Of a stretch of DNA of 64,000 bases, positions 55,701 to 62,987 are shown in pieces (the stretch's first letter is position 1; each line of letters starts with the position of its first letter). Source of the DNA: Archangium lipolyticum. Its GTDB lineage: Bacteria > Myxococcota > Myxococcia > Myxococcales > Myxococcaceae. Location of the stretch: assembly GCF_024623785.1 (NCBI RefSeq), contig NZ_JANKBZ010000002.1:558001-622000 (forward strand), written 5' to 3'. The position numbers were made by a program, and so were the translations under genes. The notes under the pieces were generated by a model that had not been told where the DNA came from, did not search any database, and saw nothing but the letters and a program-made list of their open reading frames with translations.

Positions 55701-57674
55701 GCCCGGGTCGCCCGAGCCGCCCGAGCCGAACAGCGGCTCGCCCGAGTCCACCACCTCGTTGCGCTCCGCTGGCGCGCCCCACGCGGCGGGCTGCGCGGCC
55801 TCGGGATCGAACGAGTCGGTGACCTGGACGGTGTCCGCTTGCAGGTCGGGCGCGACCCTCACCGGATGCAGCGCCAGCGAGGGCACGTGCGCCTCGGACG
55901 GGAAGCCCGGAGCCGGCATCGGGGGCGTGCTCTCCGCGCCGAGGTCGACGACGTCGAAGGTGGGCTGCCCCACGCCATATTCTCCCGTGGCGGGAGACGC
56001 GTCCTCGTCGGTGGGGCTCGCCTCGAGCGCCGCCATGTCCTCGGAGGTCTGCCACGGCATCTCCATCGCCGGGGCCGCTTCCGCGGCGGGCTCGGGCGTG
56101 GCCTCGAGGTCGGAGACGTCGAACGTGGGAGTCTCGTCGGCCGCGCCGGGCGGGGGGTTCTCCGCCTGGACGTCGTTCACGTCCAGCGTGGACACGAGGG
56201 GGCGGGGTTCCGGGTACGCGGGCAGCGCGTACGACGCGGTGATCTCCATCCGGTAGCTCGGATCCTCGAGCAGGGCGAGGTCCGGATCGTCCGCGTGGGA
56301 GGACGTGGAGGCGCCCGGCTCCATGTCCACCGCGAGCGGCGCGGAGGCCCATTCGTCCGCGACAGGCGCCGAGGGCTCCTGGGCGAGTACCGGCTCGGGC
56401 GCGGAGATGGGCTCCGCGGTGAGCAGCGGCTCGGCCGGGAGCATGTCGGCCTCGGACTCGATCAGCTCGATGTCGGAGGCACTCACCTCGATGGTCCGGT
56501 TGGGCGTCAGTGGCACCTCGGCCACGGGCGGCTCGGAGGCGGGAGCGGGCTGCGCCAGGTCGGAGTTGAGCGAGGAGAAGTCATCCTCGCCCAGCTCGAT
56601 GGGCCCCGAGGAATCCGCCGGAGGCGTGGCCGCGAGCACCGGCTGCCGCTGCGTGAGCGAGGCCGTCGAGGGAGCGGTGACGTCGTTCCAGTCGCTCATG
56701 TCGACCGACTCGGGAACGCTCTCGGGGATGGGGATGGCCTCGCTCACGGGCGAGACGTCGGTGTCGGACACCTCGAAGACGTCGTCGGTGGCGGGCTCCG
56801 CCGCGTCGAGTGGCTCGGGCTCCGGCTCCGGCTCGGAAGCGGTGGGCTCGAGGGGCTCCGGGGTGGGCTCGGGCTCGGCCCAGGGCGCCGGCTCGCTCAG
56901 CGCGGGGATGTCGAGGTTCTCGCTCTCGAGGCTGATCTTGACCGGATCCGGCATCGGATGCGGCTGCTGCGGCACGTACCCGGGCACCACCGGATGGGCG
57001 GCGGCCGGTGGCTGCGCGTAGCTGGGGGCGTCCTGCTGCGGCTCGGCCGGGTAGGGCTGACCCTGCGGGGACGCGTAGGGATCCTGGCCCTGGTGGGGGT
57101 CGTAGCCCTGGGCGGGGTAGGCGTACCACTGGCCATCGGCGCCGTAATAGCCCTGGGGCTGCGCGTAGGGATCCTGGCCCTGGTGGGGGTCGTAGCCCTG
57201 GGCGGGGTAGGCGTACCACTGGCCATCGGCGCCGTAGTAGCCCTGGGGCTGCTGGGCGTAGGCCTGGTTGGGATCGTAGGCCTGGTTGGGGTCGTAGGCC
57301 TGGTTGGGGTCGTAGGCCTGGTTGGGATCGTAGCCCGCGGGGTAGGCGTACCACTGGCCATCGGCGCCGTAGTAGCCCTGGGGCTGCTGGGCGTAGGCCT
57401 GGTTGGGGTCGTAGGCCTGATGGGGATCGTAACCCTGGTGGGGGTCGTAGCCCTGGGCGGGGTAGGCGTACCACTGGCCATCGGCGCCGTAGTAGCCCTG
57501 GGGCTGCTGCGCTGGGTCCATGGCCACGGCGGACTCCTGGGCAGGCGTTCCCTGGTCACCCAGGGACCCACGCAGCTCGTTCCAACGAGCTTCCTCCGCG
57601 GGGGAAATATTTCCCCGCGTCCGCTTCTCGTCCAGGAAGCGAAACTCCCTCATCGCCGCACGCGTGTCGGACAT
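52737..57674 (-). CDS. Giant repeat-rich acidic protein with C-terminal DUF6982-like domain
   Basis: 1645 residues. A 40-residue helical start (MSDTRAAMREFRFLDEKRTR) is followed by a Tyr/Gln-rich part with four PQGYYGADGQWYAYP units and many YDPNQA hexapeptides (about 53-205), then an acidic Pro/Glu/Ala-rich region. Residues about 763-1218 are about 30 copies of a 13-to-19-residue Q-P-E-W-A motif (QPEWATSEPQPVAEA and EEQPLME). Three DLPIMEAEPEMP units follow near 1390-1440. The last 120 residues form a compact domain (HTVEGQVKRGAIRDVDLLDE, VKAIFFMLATG, TDGRQVAGFSHDYKGTGQGF) that I relate to the PilZ-like/DUF6982 domain of myxobacteria. No signal peptide; probably a cytoplasmic scaffold. Function unknown. 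Confidence 0.78.
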   Translation of the reverse strand: MSDTRAAMREFRFLDEKRTRGNISPAEEARWNELRGSLGDQGTPAQESAVAMDPAQQPQGYYGADGQWYAYPAQGYDPHQGYDPHQAYDPNQAYAQQPQGYYGADGQWYAYPAGYDPNQAYDPNQAYDPNQAYDPNQAYAQQPQGYYGADGQWYAYPAQGYDPHQGQDPYAQPQGYYGADGQWYAYPAQGYDPHQGQDPYASPQGQPYPAEPQQDAPSYAQPPAAAHPVVPGYVPQQPHPMPDPVKISLESENLDIPALSEPAPWAEPEPTPEPLEPTASEPEPEPEPLDAAEPATDDVFEVSDTDVSPVSEAIPIPESVPESVDMSDWNDVTAPSTASLTQRQPVLAATPPADSSGPIELGEDDFSSLNSDLAQPAPASEPPVAEVPLTPNRTIEVSASDIELIESEADMLPAEPLLTAEPISAPEPVLAQEPSAPVADEWASAPLAVDMEPGASTSSHADDPDLALLEDPSYRMEITASYALPAYPEPRPLVSTLDVNDVQAENPPPGAADETPTFDVSDLEATPEPAAEAAPAMEMPWQTSEDMAALEASPTDEDASPATGEYGVGQPTFDVVDLGAESTPPMPAPGFPSEAHVPSLALHPVRVAPDLQADTVQVTDSFDPEAAQPAAWGAPAERNEVVDSGEPLFGSGGSGDPGDPVPLANTNEFLGHADAAGTGVTDEAVPLEATEASASWSTAEGEGTGTGLQLESAAEYMSTPEFAAASSTWGHQPGSEGAGESAEPQPEDTTAYGTPLSESGELPSIEAQPEWATPAEEQAPIEVQGEWSTAEATAEPQPEWSAPMEEQAPIEVQAEWATSEPSATEPQSEWSAPMEEQAPIEVQAEWATSESQPVAEAQPEWATPAEEQAPIEVQAEWATSEPQPEWATPVEEQPLMEAQPEWATSEPQPTAEVQPEWSAPVEEQPLMEAQPEWATSEPSAAAEPQPEWATPAEEQAPIEVQAEWATAETSATAEPQPEWATPTEEQPLMEAQPEWATSEPSATAEPQPEWSAPAEEQPLMEAQPEWATSEPSATAEPQPEWSAPAEEQPLMEAQPEWATSEPQPVAEAQPEWATPVEEQPLMEAQPEWATSEPQPVAEAQPEWATPVEEQPLMEAQPEWATSEPQPVAEAQPQWAAPVEEQPLMEAQPEWAAPAEEQPLMEAQPEWATPAEEQPLMEAQPEWATPAEEQPLMEAQPEWATSEPQPVAEPQPEWAAGGATQDWNAAAAEQPQPDWNAPVEAQTEWGSPVEEVQPEWGTPESSAAPAASPEWSAQGGETSPQGEWASAPAETAWSAPATDAAGWNTQQAESQGEWGATAHDAAPMSPGGDASMFGTSGSWSADESADPQAHWSGQEQAPAWGQGDSLATAVEETASYAPAPEADLPIMEAEPEMPVMATPPPAPEPDLPIMEAEPEMPVIDLAAPEADLPIMEAEPEMPEIDLSEDIVEQPPAMAVPPPAPVARAPVAPVPPPAPAMAPKAPAKPSAVAAPVLVPGAPPPRATLQSIPAVSATPSASAVIAPVNAFIDGEHRVIIHTVEGQVKRGAIRDVDLLDEVIPLEQQTGFAPERIPVTRVKAIFFMLATGSRPPQPDGQKIRVTFTDGRQVAGFSHDYKGTGQGFFVIPADTRTNTSRIFIYRASVQAVAEG
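54020..55385 (-). repeat. Coding tandem repeats of the QPEWA type
   Basis: About 30 copies of the QPEWA/QAEWA core alternate with EEQPLMEA and SEPQPVAEA units, giving DNA repeats of about 40-93 bases inside the giant gene. Such arrays vary in copy number by slippage and recombination. No direct-repeat/spacer alternation exists, so it is not a CRISPR array. Confidence 0.85.
57060..57515 (-). repeat. Coding repeats PQGYYGADGQWYAYP and YDPNQA
   Basis: Four copies of a 15-residue aromatic unit separated by short arrays of YDPNQA/YDPHQG hexapeptides near the N-terminus of the giant protein. Tyr/Gln/Gly-rich composition of this kind is typical of phase-separating low-complexity regions. Confidence 0.85.
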
Positions 57675-57744
57675 CCATCACCTCGCTGCGGGTCCTGGGC
57701 CGGAGCTTCAGCCGCAGCGCCTGAAGCCAAATAAAATTCCGCGC

Positions 57745-57759
57745 GAGTCTAGGAGACTC
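57745..57759. other. Short inverted repeat between peptidase and repeat-protein genes
   Basis: gagtct-agg-agactc, six-base arms with a three-base loop, in the 128-base interval. On the minus strand an AT-rich tract (aattttattt) follows after eight bases. It could be a weak terminator for the peptidase gene or an operator for the repeat-protein gene. Confidence 0.4.
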
Positions 57760-57802
57760 AGGAGGAGGGGTAAACTTCGCGGACGCGGATTCAGCCCGCC
57801 CG

Positions 57803-59161
57803 TTACCTCCGCGAGAGAGCGGCCTTCACGGCGGCCTCCAGTTCGGGGACCCCTCGGCCATAGCGCTGTTGGAGGGCCTGCTCGAAGGGGGTGCCCTGGC
57901 CTACCTCGCGGATGAGGCCGAGCAGCCGGGTGGGCCCTCCCTCGCCCAGCAGCTCCCGGACGGCCACGGCCGAGGTGCCATAGGCGAGGGCGGGGTCGCT
58001 CTGGTGGATGAGGGCCTGCCCGGCCATCTGGGACAGGCGGGGGAGCTGGCCGGACTGAGCCGCGGCGCGCAGGCGGGTGGCCAGCGCGTAGGGCGGCTTG
58101 TCGCTGCCCAGGTAGCGCCACTCGACGTACTCGGCCAGGCCCTCGTTGAGCCAGATGGGGACGTGCTGGCCGCCAGCGGCGGCGCGGACGAGGTCATCCA
58201 CCACGGAGTGCACGTACTCGTGGACGAGGGTGGCCTTGGTCTGCTGGGTGAGCTCGGCGGCGTCGTTGATGCGGATGGCGCCATCCGAGTACAGCCCGGC
58301 CACGGCGCGAGCGAGGGCGGCGCCCTGGTGGGTGCGGAACTCCTCGCGGGTGTAGAGGATGACGTCGACGGGGGCCTCGCGCGCCTCGCCCAGCACCTGG
58401 CGCGTGTGGACGTAGGCCTCGTCGAGCGCGGAGACGATGCGGCCCTCGTACTCGGCGCGCTGGCCGAAGTCGCGCGCGTTGTTGAAGTACTTCACCACGA
58501 AGCGGTTGTTGGCGCGGGTGCGCATGCCGTCCTCGCCCATGCCGGACTCGTAGGCGAGGCCCGAGGAGCCCGAGGCCGGCTGGACGGAGCCCTTGCCGTC
58601 CTCGCCCGTGAAGCGGCGCTCGATGGCGAGGGCGGTGGCGCGTGACTGGTTCTCCTCGGCGGACTCACCGCGGGCCTTCTGCAGCAGGGCCCGGGCCTTG
58701 GCGGCCTCGGGCGAGCGTGGTGGCACCTTGCTCAGCGCGGCGATGGCGCCCTGGGGATCCTTGTCCTCCAGCATGAGCCGGCCCAGCTCCAGTCCGAAGT
58801 GGCCGTCCTTGGGGAAGCGCGTGAGTCCGCGGCGCAGGGCGTCCTCGGCGGCGCCGCGCTGGTCGGTGGCGAGCGCGGTGCGGGCCAGGCAGCGCAGCCC
58901 GGCGGCCGTCTCCTCGAAGAGCACGGCGCGCTCTCCGAGCGAGTACGCCATCACGGCGTCGGAGCCGGCGAGGGCCTCACAGCCCTTGAGGAGCGAGGAG
59001 GCGATGGTCCGGCGCTGGGGCGGTTCGTAGCCCTTGGGGTCCACGGAGGACCAGGCGAGGTACAGGTCTTCCCACGCGCGCTGGGTGGCGAGCTTCTGGG
59101 CCTGCGCGGGCGTCGGGGGAGGATTGGCGGAGAGCAGGGCGGCGAGGAGCAGGGCACGCAT
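57803..59161 (-). CDS. HExxH metallopeptidase (MA-clan) with TPR-like N-terminal half
   Basis: 452 residues. A short signal-like start (MRALLLAALLSANPPPTPAQ) suggests export. The N-terminal half has TPR-like helices (AAEDALRRGLTRFPKDGHFG, LGRLMLEDKDPQGAIAALSK). The C-terminal half contains HEYVHSVVDD and, 17 residues later, NEGLAEYVEW, the HExxH...E zinc-peptidase pattern of the peptidase_MA family. It would act on proteins or peptides in the periplasm or outside. In the same orientation as the giant gene, 128 bases upstream of it. Substrate unknown. Confidence 0.82.
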   Translation of the reverse strand: MRALLLAALLSANPPPTPAQAQKLATQRAWEDLYLAWSSVDPKGYEPPQRRTIASSLLKGCEALAGSDAVMAYSLGERAVLFEETAAGLRCLARTALATDQRGAAEDALRRGLTRFPKDGHFGLELGRLMLEDKDPQGAIAALSKVPPRSPEAAKARALLQKARGESAEENQSRATALAIERRFTGEDGKGSVQPASGSSGLAYESGMGEDGMRTRANNRFVVKYFNNARDFGQRAEYEGRIVSALDEAYVHTRQVLGEAREAPVDVILYTREEFRTHQGAALARAVAGLYSDGAIRINDAAELTQQTKATLVHEYVHSVVDDLVRAAAGGQHVPIWLNEGLAEYVEWRYLGSDKPPYALATRLRAAAQSGQLPRLSQMAGQALIHQSDPALAYGTSAVAVRELLGEGGPTRLLGLIREVGQGTPFEQALQQRYGRGVPELEAAVKAALSRR

Positions 59162-59262
59162 GGGGCGCAGTATGGCCGAGCCCCTGCCCCGGGACGAAGG
59201 GGGGCTTTCCGGAGGTAGAGTCCGGAGCGGACCGCCTCGGACCCTCTTTAAGGAGGCTCGCC

Positions 59263-60945
59263 ATGTGTGTGCAGTCCCCAGGCCCTTGTCCTCGCGGGCG
59301 GGGATACCCCATTTCCGTGCTGCTCATGGTCGCCCTGATGGTGTTGCCCGGGTGTGCCACCGTTGAACCCAGGGCATCTCAGGGCTCGCCGTGGCCGTCC
59401 TTCACCGAAGTCGAGAGTAATGCCGATGGGGTCGGTGATGGGGAAGGTGACCTTGACCTGGACGAGAACGTCCCCGCGTTGGCGGGGAGCGTACCCAGAG
59501 CCCCGTTTCGTGCTCCCACGCGCCACCCGGCGGGTGGGGACGAGCCGTTGGAGGACTGGGGCGAGGGCTGGGCGGGGTGGCCCGACGGCGTAGGCGATGG
59601 CCGCCCTCACACCGTGCCCATGAGCGTGGACTACTTCCAGGGCTTCCTCGCGCACGTGGGTGTGCCCGCTGACGCACTGCCCGAGGATGGGCGCACCCTC
59701 TCCCCCGAGCAGGCCTTGCAACTGCTGCCGCACCTGCTCTCCACGCCGGTGACCCTGGGCAACTTCGCCCAGCGGCGCATGGCGGCCTGGCTGTTGCTGG
59801 AGGTGGCCACGGGTGAGCGGCCCGTGTCGCGCCAGGAACTGCACGCGCGCATGGACCGCTTCCACCGGCTGCTGGTGCTGCGGCCGGACGGCTACCTGGT
59901 GCTGGCAGTCACGGGCGAGGCCAGACAGAAGGTGGGCGAGGTGACGGTGGCCCAGGACGGCACGCTGCGCGCCGGCCGCTACGAGTTGGGCCCCTTCTAC
60001 GCCATCGAGGACAGACGCCTGTGGCCGGTGGATGCGGCGCTGGAAGTACCACGGGGGGCACTACCCCTCGGTGCCTACGAGCCGGATGACGGCGTGCTGC
60101 TGCCCGCGTTGGAGGGGGCGGCCCTGGCGCTGGCGGACACGGTGGAGGGGCTCTACCGCGTCATCTTCCACCCCATCGAGACCGCGGAGGGTCTCGCCCA
60201 ACTCCCGGGCGCGGTGCGCCAGTTGGTGCGCAACGCCCCCGAATATTGGGAGTCATTCCGGCACAAGCCCTCCGGCGAGCAGGTGCGGGGCGTGTCGCGC
60301 CTGGTCACCGGCGTGGTGCTGATGGTGGGCACCGCCGGGGAAGGCGCGGTACAGGCCGCCACGTGGGGGAGCAGGATGGGACGGCTCGCCGTGCCCGTTT
60401 TCTCGCTGACGGGAGATGGCGTGCTGGCGCTGCGGCTGGTGGCGGTGCCCGGCCGTGCCATCGCCGTGGCGGGTCAGGCGCTCAGCGCCACGTACGTGCT
60501 GCACATGGCCAGCGTGGGCGTGGCCGTGGCGGGTGGTAGTACCTGGACGCCGCCTGTGGGTGGACCGGGCCAGTGGGTGCCCAAGAACGAGCGTATGTCG
60601 GCCCGCTCACGCAAGTTCCAGAACAAGATAACGAGGGCGCCCGCAGGCTGGGTCTACCGCGTGCTCTTCGGTGGCGAGAGGGCGGACTTCGATGGCTTCG
60701 ACGAGGGCATCCTGCTGGAGAGCAAGGGCCTCGGCTACGACAAGCACTTCGATGTGAACCTCGACCCCAAGCCTTATTTCAAGGGAGTCGATCGGCTCGT
60801 CAGACAGGCCGCACGGCAACTCCGGGTCGCCAACGGTACGCCCATCCGCTGGCATGTGGCGGAGCCCAGGATGGTTGCCATCCTGAGAAAGCTGTTCAAG
60901 GACGCGGAGATCAAGGGCATTGACGTGGTTCATACTCCGCCGTAG
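59263..60945 (+). CDS. Lipoprotein polymorphic toxin with C-terminal Tox-REase-5 domain (SitA-like)
   Basis: 560 residues. The N-terminus has a lipobox (VLPGCA) after a Sec helix, preceded by a perfect AGGAGG. Middle region about 110-400 is conserved-looking carrier sequence with a second hydrophobic stretch (LVTGVVLMVGTAGEGAVQAA). The last 120 residues match the Tox-REase-5 nuclease fold: KFQNKITRAPAGWVYRVLFG, ADFDGFDEG (Asp475/Asp477) and LLESKGLGYDK (Glu486-x-Lys488). This is the architecture of myxobacterial SitA5-type toxins, lipoproteins exchanged between outer membranes in kin discrimination. A 244-residue gene of the Imm52 type starts nine bases later. DNA composition is close to its surroundings. 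Confidence 0.85.
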   Translation: MCVQSPGPCPRGRGYPISVLLMVALMVLPGCATVEPRASQGSPWPSFTEVESNADGVGDGEGDLDLDENVPALAGSVPRAPFRAPTRHPAGGDEPLEDWGEGWAGWPDGVGDGRPHTVPMSVDYFQGFLAHVGVPADALPEDGRTLSPEQALQLLPHLLSTPVTLGNFAQRRMAAWLLLEVATGERPVSRQELHARMDRFHRLLVLRPDGYLVLAVTGEARQKVGEVTVAQDGTLRAGRYELGPFYAIEDRRLWPVDAALEVPRGALPLGAYEPDDGVLLPALEGAALALADTVEGLYRVIFHPIETAEGLAQLPGAVRQLVRNAPEYWESFRHKPSGEQVRGVSRLVTGVVLMVGTAGEGAVQAATWGSRMGRLAVPVFSLTGDGVLALRLVAVPGRAIAVAGQALSATYVLHMASVGVAVAGGSTWTPPVGGPGQWVPKNERMSARSRKFQNKITRAPAGWVYRVLFGGERADFDGFDEGILLESKGLGYDKHFDVNLDPKPYFKGVDRLVRQAARQLRVANGTPIRWHVAEPRMVAILRKLFKDAEIKGIDVVHTPP

Positions 60946-60954
60946 CCCTGAGCC

Positions 60955-61689
60955 ATGTCACAGGTCATGGAGAGCTACTACGCTGCCGTCTATTGGGGCT
61001 GCCGCGTGGAGTCCGCTGAGGAGTGTGCACGGCGCGCGGAGACTTTCTTCCGCCTCCTTTCACAGTGCGATCCGGGCTACACCCGTTGGTTCGAGAAGGC
61101 CGACTCGCGCAAGAAGGCGCTGCAACTCCAGTTCGAGCCCACCGCCGAAACGTTCGTGCGCTTCTTCAAGCGGAGGGGCTACAAGCTCGGAAACGTCGGG
61201 TTCATCTTTGGAGCCTGGACGGGACATGAGGGCCGGGAGCGTGGAGGCATGACCAACTTCATCTGTGGTTCCGATGGAAGGGGCGCTCCGAACAGCTGCT
61301 TCCTCTATCTCCCTCGAGAGCAGCCAGGTGCGGAGCGAGTGCTCACCGCTCCCATGCTGACGGAGGTGATGCGCTCCATGGTGTTGGCCTGGGAACCGGA
61401 CTGGGGAGTTGTCTCCTCCAGCGACTTCCGGGACAGCATGTCGCCGGAAGGAAATGCCGGCACGTTCGTGGGGTGGATGACGTACTTCTCGAGCCACCGC
61501 GGAGAAGTGCCACCCTTGCCGGAACCGGTGCGCGTGGAGCCGGTGGGAGAGAGTGGCTCGCTCGTTCAGCTCTCCCCCGAGCGCATCAGTGCCGCCAACC
61601 CCGAACACGTGAGCCTGGCCCGTCGCGTCCAGGATGTGCTGCTCTCAAAGGGCCTGCTCGAACCGATTTCGAGAGCCCCGGCGGGCTGA
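60955..61689 (+). CDS. Imm52-family immunity protein
   Basis: 244 residues, no signal peptide, so cytoplasmic. It opens with MESYYAAVYWGCRVESAEEC and has FFRLLSQCDPGYTRWFEKAD, AETFVRFFKRRGYKLGNVG and SFRDSMSPEGNAGTFVGWMT, the layout of Imm52 proteins that are found next to Tox-REase-5 toxins. It should neutralise the toxin encoded nine bases upstream in self and kin cells. The stop codon adjoins the convergent ilvA stop without a gap. ATG 60967 is an alternative start. Confidence 0.85.
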   Translation: MSQVMESYYAAVYWGCRVESAEECARRAETFFRLLSQCDPGYTRWFEKADSRKKALQLQFEPTAETFVRFFKRRGYKLGNVGFIFGAWTGHEGRERGGMTNFICGSDGRGAPNSCFLYLPREQPGAERVLTAPMLTEVMRSMVLAWEPDWGVVSSSDFRDSMSPEGNAGTFVGWMTYFSSHRGEVPPLPEPVRVEPVGESGSLVQLSPERISAANPEHVSLARRVQDVLLSKGLLEPISRAPAG

Positions 61690-62904
61690 TCAGGTCTCTT
61701 CCGCCACCTGCCAGCCGTTCTGGGACAGGCTGGCCATCAGCTCCTGGATCTGCCCGCGGCCGCGCGTCTCCAGCGTCACCTCGACCGCCACCTCGCCCAG
61801 GCCCGCCCGGGAGAAGGCACGGTTGTGGTAGATCTCCACCACGTTGGCGCCCTGCTGGGCGATCTCCGCGGTGAGCCGCGCGAGCATCCCCGGCCGGTCC
61901 GGCATGCGCACCACCAGCCGCACCAGTCGCCCGTCCTTCACCAGGCCACGCTCGATGATGCGGCTGACGAGGTTGACGTCGATGTTGCCGCCGGACAGGA
62001 GCAGCACCACCTTGCGGCCGCGCGCCGCGGGAATCTTCCCGTTGAGGAGCGCCGCCAGGCTCACCGCGCCCGCGCCCTCCACCACCGACTTCTCGCGCTC
62101 GAGCAGCAGGAGGATGGCGTTGGCGATCTCCTCCTCGTCCACCGTGACGATGTCGTCCACGTAGCGGCGGATCATCTCGAAGGTGTAGTCACCGGGGCGC
62201 CTCACCGCGATGCCGTCCGCGATGGTGGTGCCAGCGGGCAGCTCCACCAGCTTCCCCGCGTCCACCGAGGCCTTCATGCTCGCGATGGCCGAGGCCTGCA
62301 CGCCGATGACCTTGATGCGCGGGTTGGTCTCCTTGAGCGCGCACGCCACGCCGGAGATGAGCCCGCCACCGCCGATGGGCACCACCACCATGTCCATGTA
62401 CGGAATCTGCTCGAGCAGCTCCAGGCCGATGGTGCCCTGGCCCGCGATGACGAGCGGATCATTGAAGGGGTGGACGAAGACGCGGTTCTCGCGGTCCTGG
62501 ATGCGCAGGGCCTCGGCATAGGCCTCGTCGAAGTTGGTGCCGTGCAGCACCACCCGGGCGCCGTAGGCGCGCGTGCGCGCGGCCTTGATGAGCGGGGTGC
62601 GCTCCGGCATGACGATGGTGGTGTTCACCCCCTGGCGGCCCGAGTGGTAGGCGAGCCCCTGTGCGTGGTTGCCCGCCGAGGCGGCGATGACACCGCGGGC
62701 CCGCTCATCCGGCGTGAGGGTGAGCAGCTTGTTGAGGGCGCCTCGCTCCTTGAAGGCGCCGGTGCGCTGCAGGTTCTCCAGCTTGCAGTACAGCGAGGAG
62801 CAGTCCGTGATGTCCTTGAACTGCTCCGACCTGGTGCAGGGCGAGCGGTAGACGGCTTCACCGATGCGCTGCTGGGCGTCTTCGATTTGCTGGAGCGTGA
62901 CCAT
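61690..62904 (-). CDS. ilvA: Threonine ammonia-lyase with ACT domain
   Basis: 404 residues. PLP-binding motifs: GAFKERGALNKLL (PLP Lys), SAGNHAQGLAYH and VPIGGGGLISGVACAL. The C-terminal 75 residues form an ACT-type regulatory domain (VRMPDRPGMLARLTAEIAQ, VEVTLETRGRGQIQELMASL). It deaminates threonine to 2-oxobutyrate in isoleucine synthesis; a single ACT domain suggests the shorter IlvA/TdcB-like type. ATG 62904 is chosen since the enzyme core starts directly after it. Upstream, 83 bases away and in the same orientation, is glutamate dehydrogenase. Confidence 0.93.
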   Translation of the reverse strand: MVTLQQIEDAQQRIGEAVYRSPCTRSEQFKDITDCSSLYCKLENLQRTGAFKERGALNKLLTLTPDERARGVIAASAGNHAQGLAYHSGRQGVNTTIVMPERTPLIKAARTRAYGARVVLHGTNFDEAYAEALRIQDRENRVFVHPFNDPLVIAGQGTIGLELLEQIPYMDMVVVPIGGGGLISGVACALKETNPRIKVIGVQASAIASMKASVDAGKLVELPAGTTIADGIAVRRPGDYTFEMIRRYVDDIVTVDEEEIANAILLLLEREKSVVEGAGAVSLAALLNGKIPAARGRKVVLLLSGGNIDVNLVSRIIERGLVKDGRLVRLVVRMPDRPGMLARLTAEIAQQGANVVEIYHNRAFSRAGLGEVAVEVTLETRGRGQIQELMASLSQNGWQVAEET

Positions 62905-62987
62905 GAGCTTGTGTCGCGCCTGATAACCGATGAGGTGCCCGGGCGAAAGAGGAGGGGACTGCGGGCCTGCGTCTGTCCGCCTGCCCG

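Noticed and set aside
52848-57734. A 1628-codon open frame antisense to the giant repeat protein
   Set aside because: It mirrors the repeats of the sense gene, has Gly/Leu/Arg-rich low-complexity translation and no domain; long antisense frames are expected in DNA this GC-rich.
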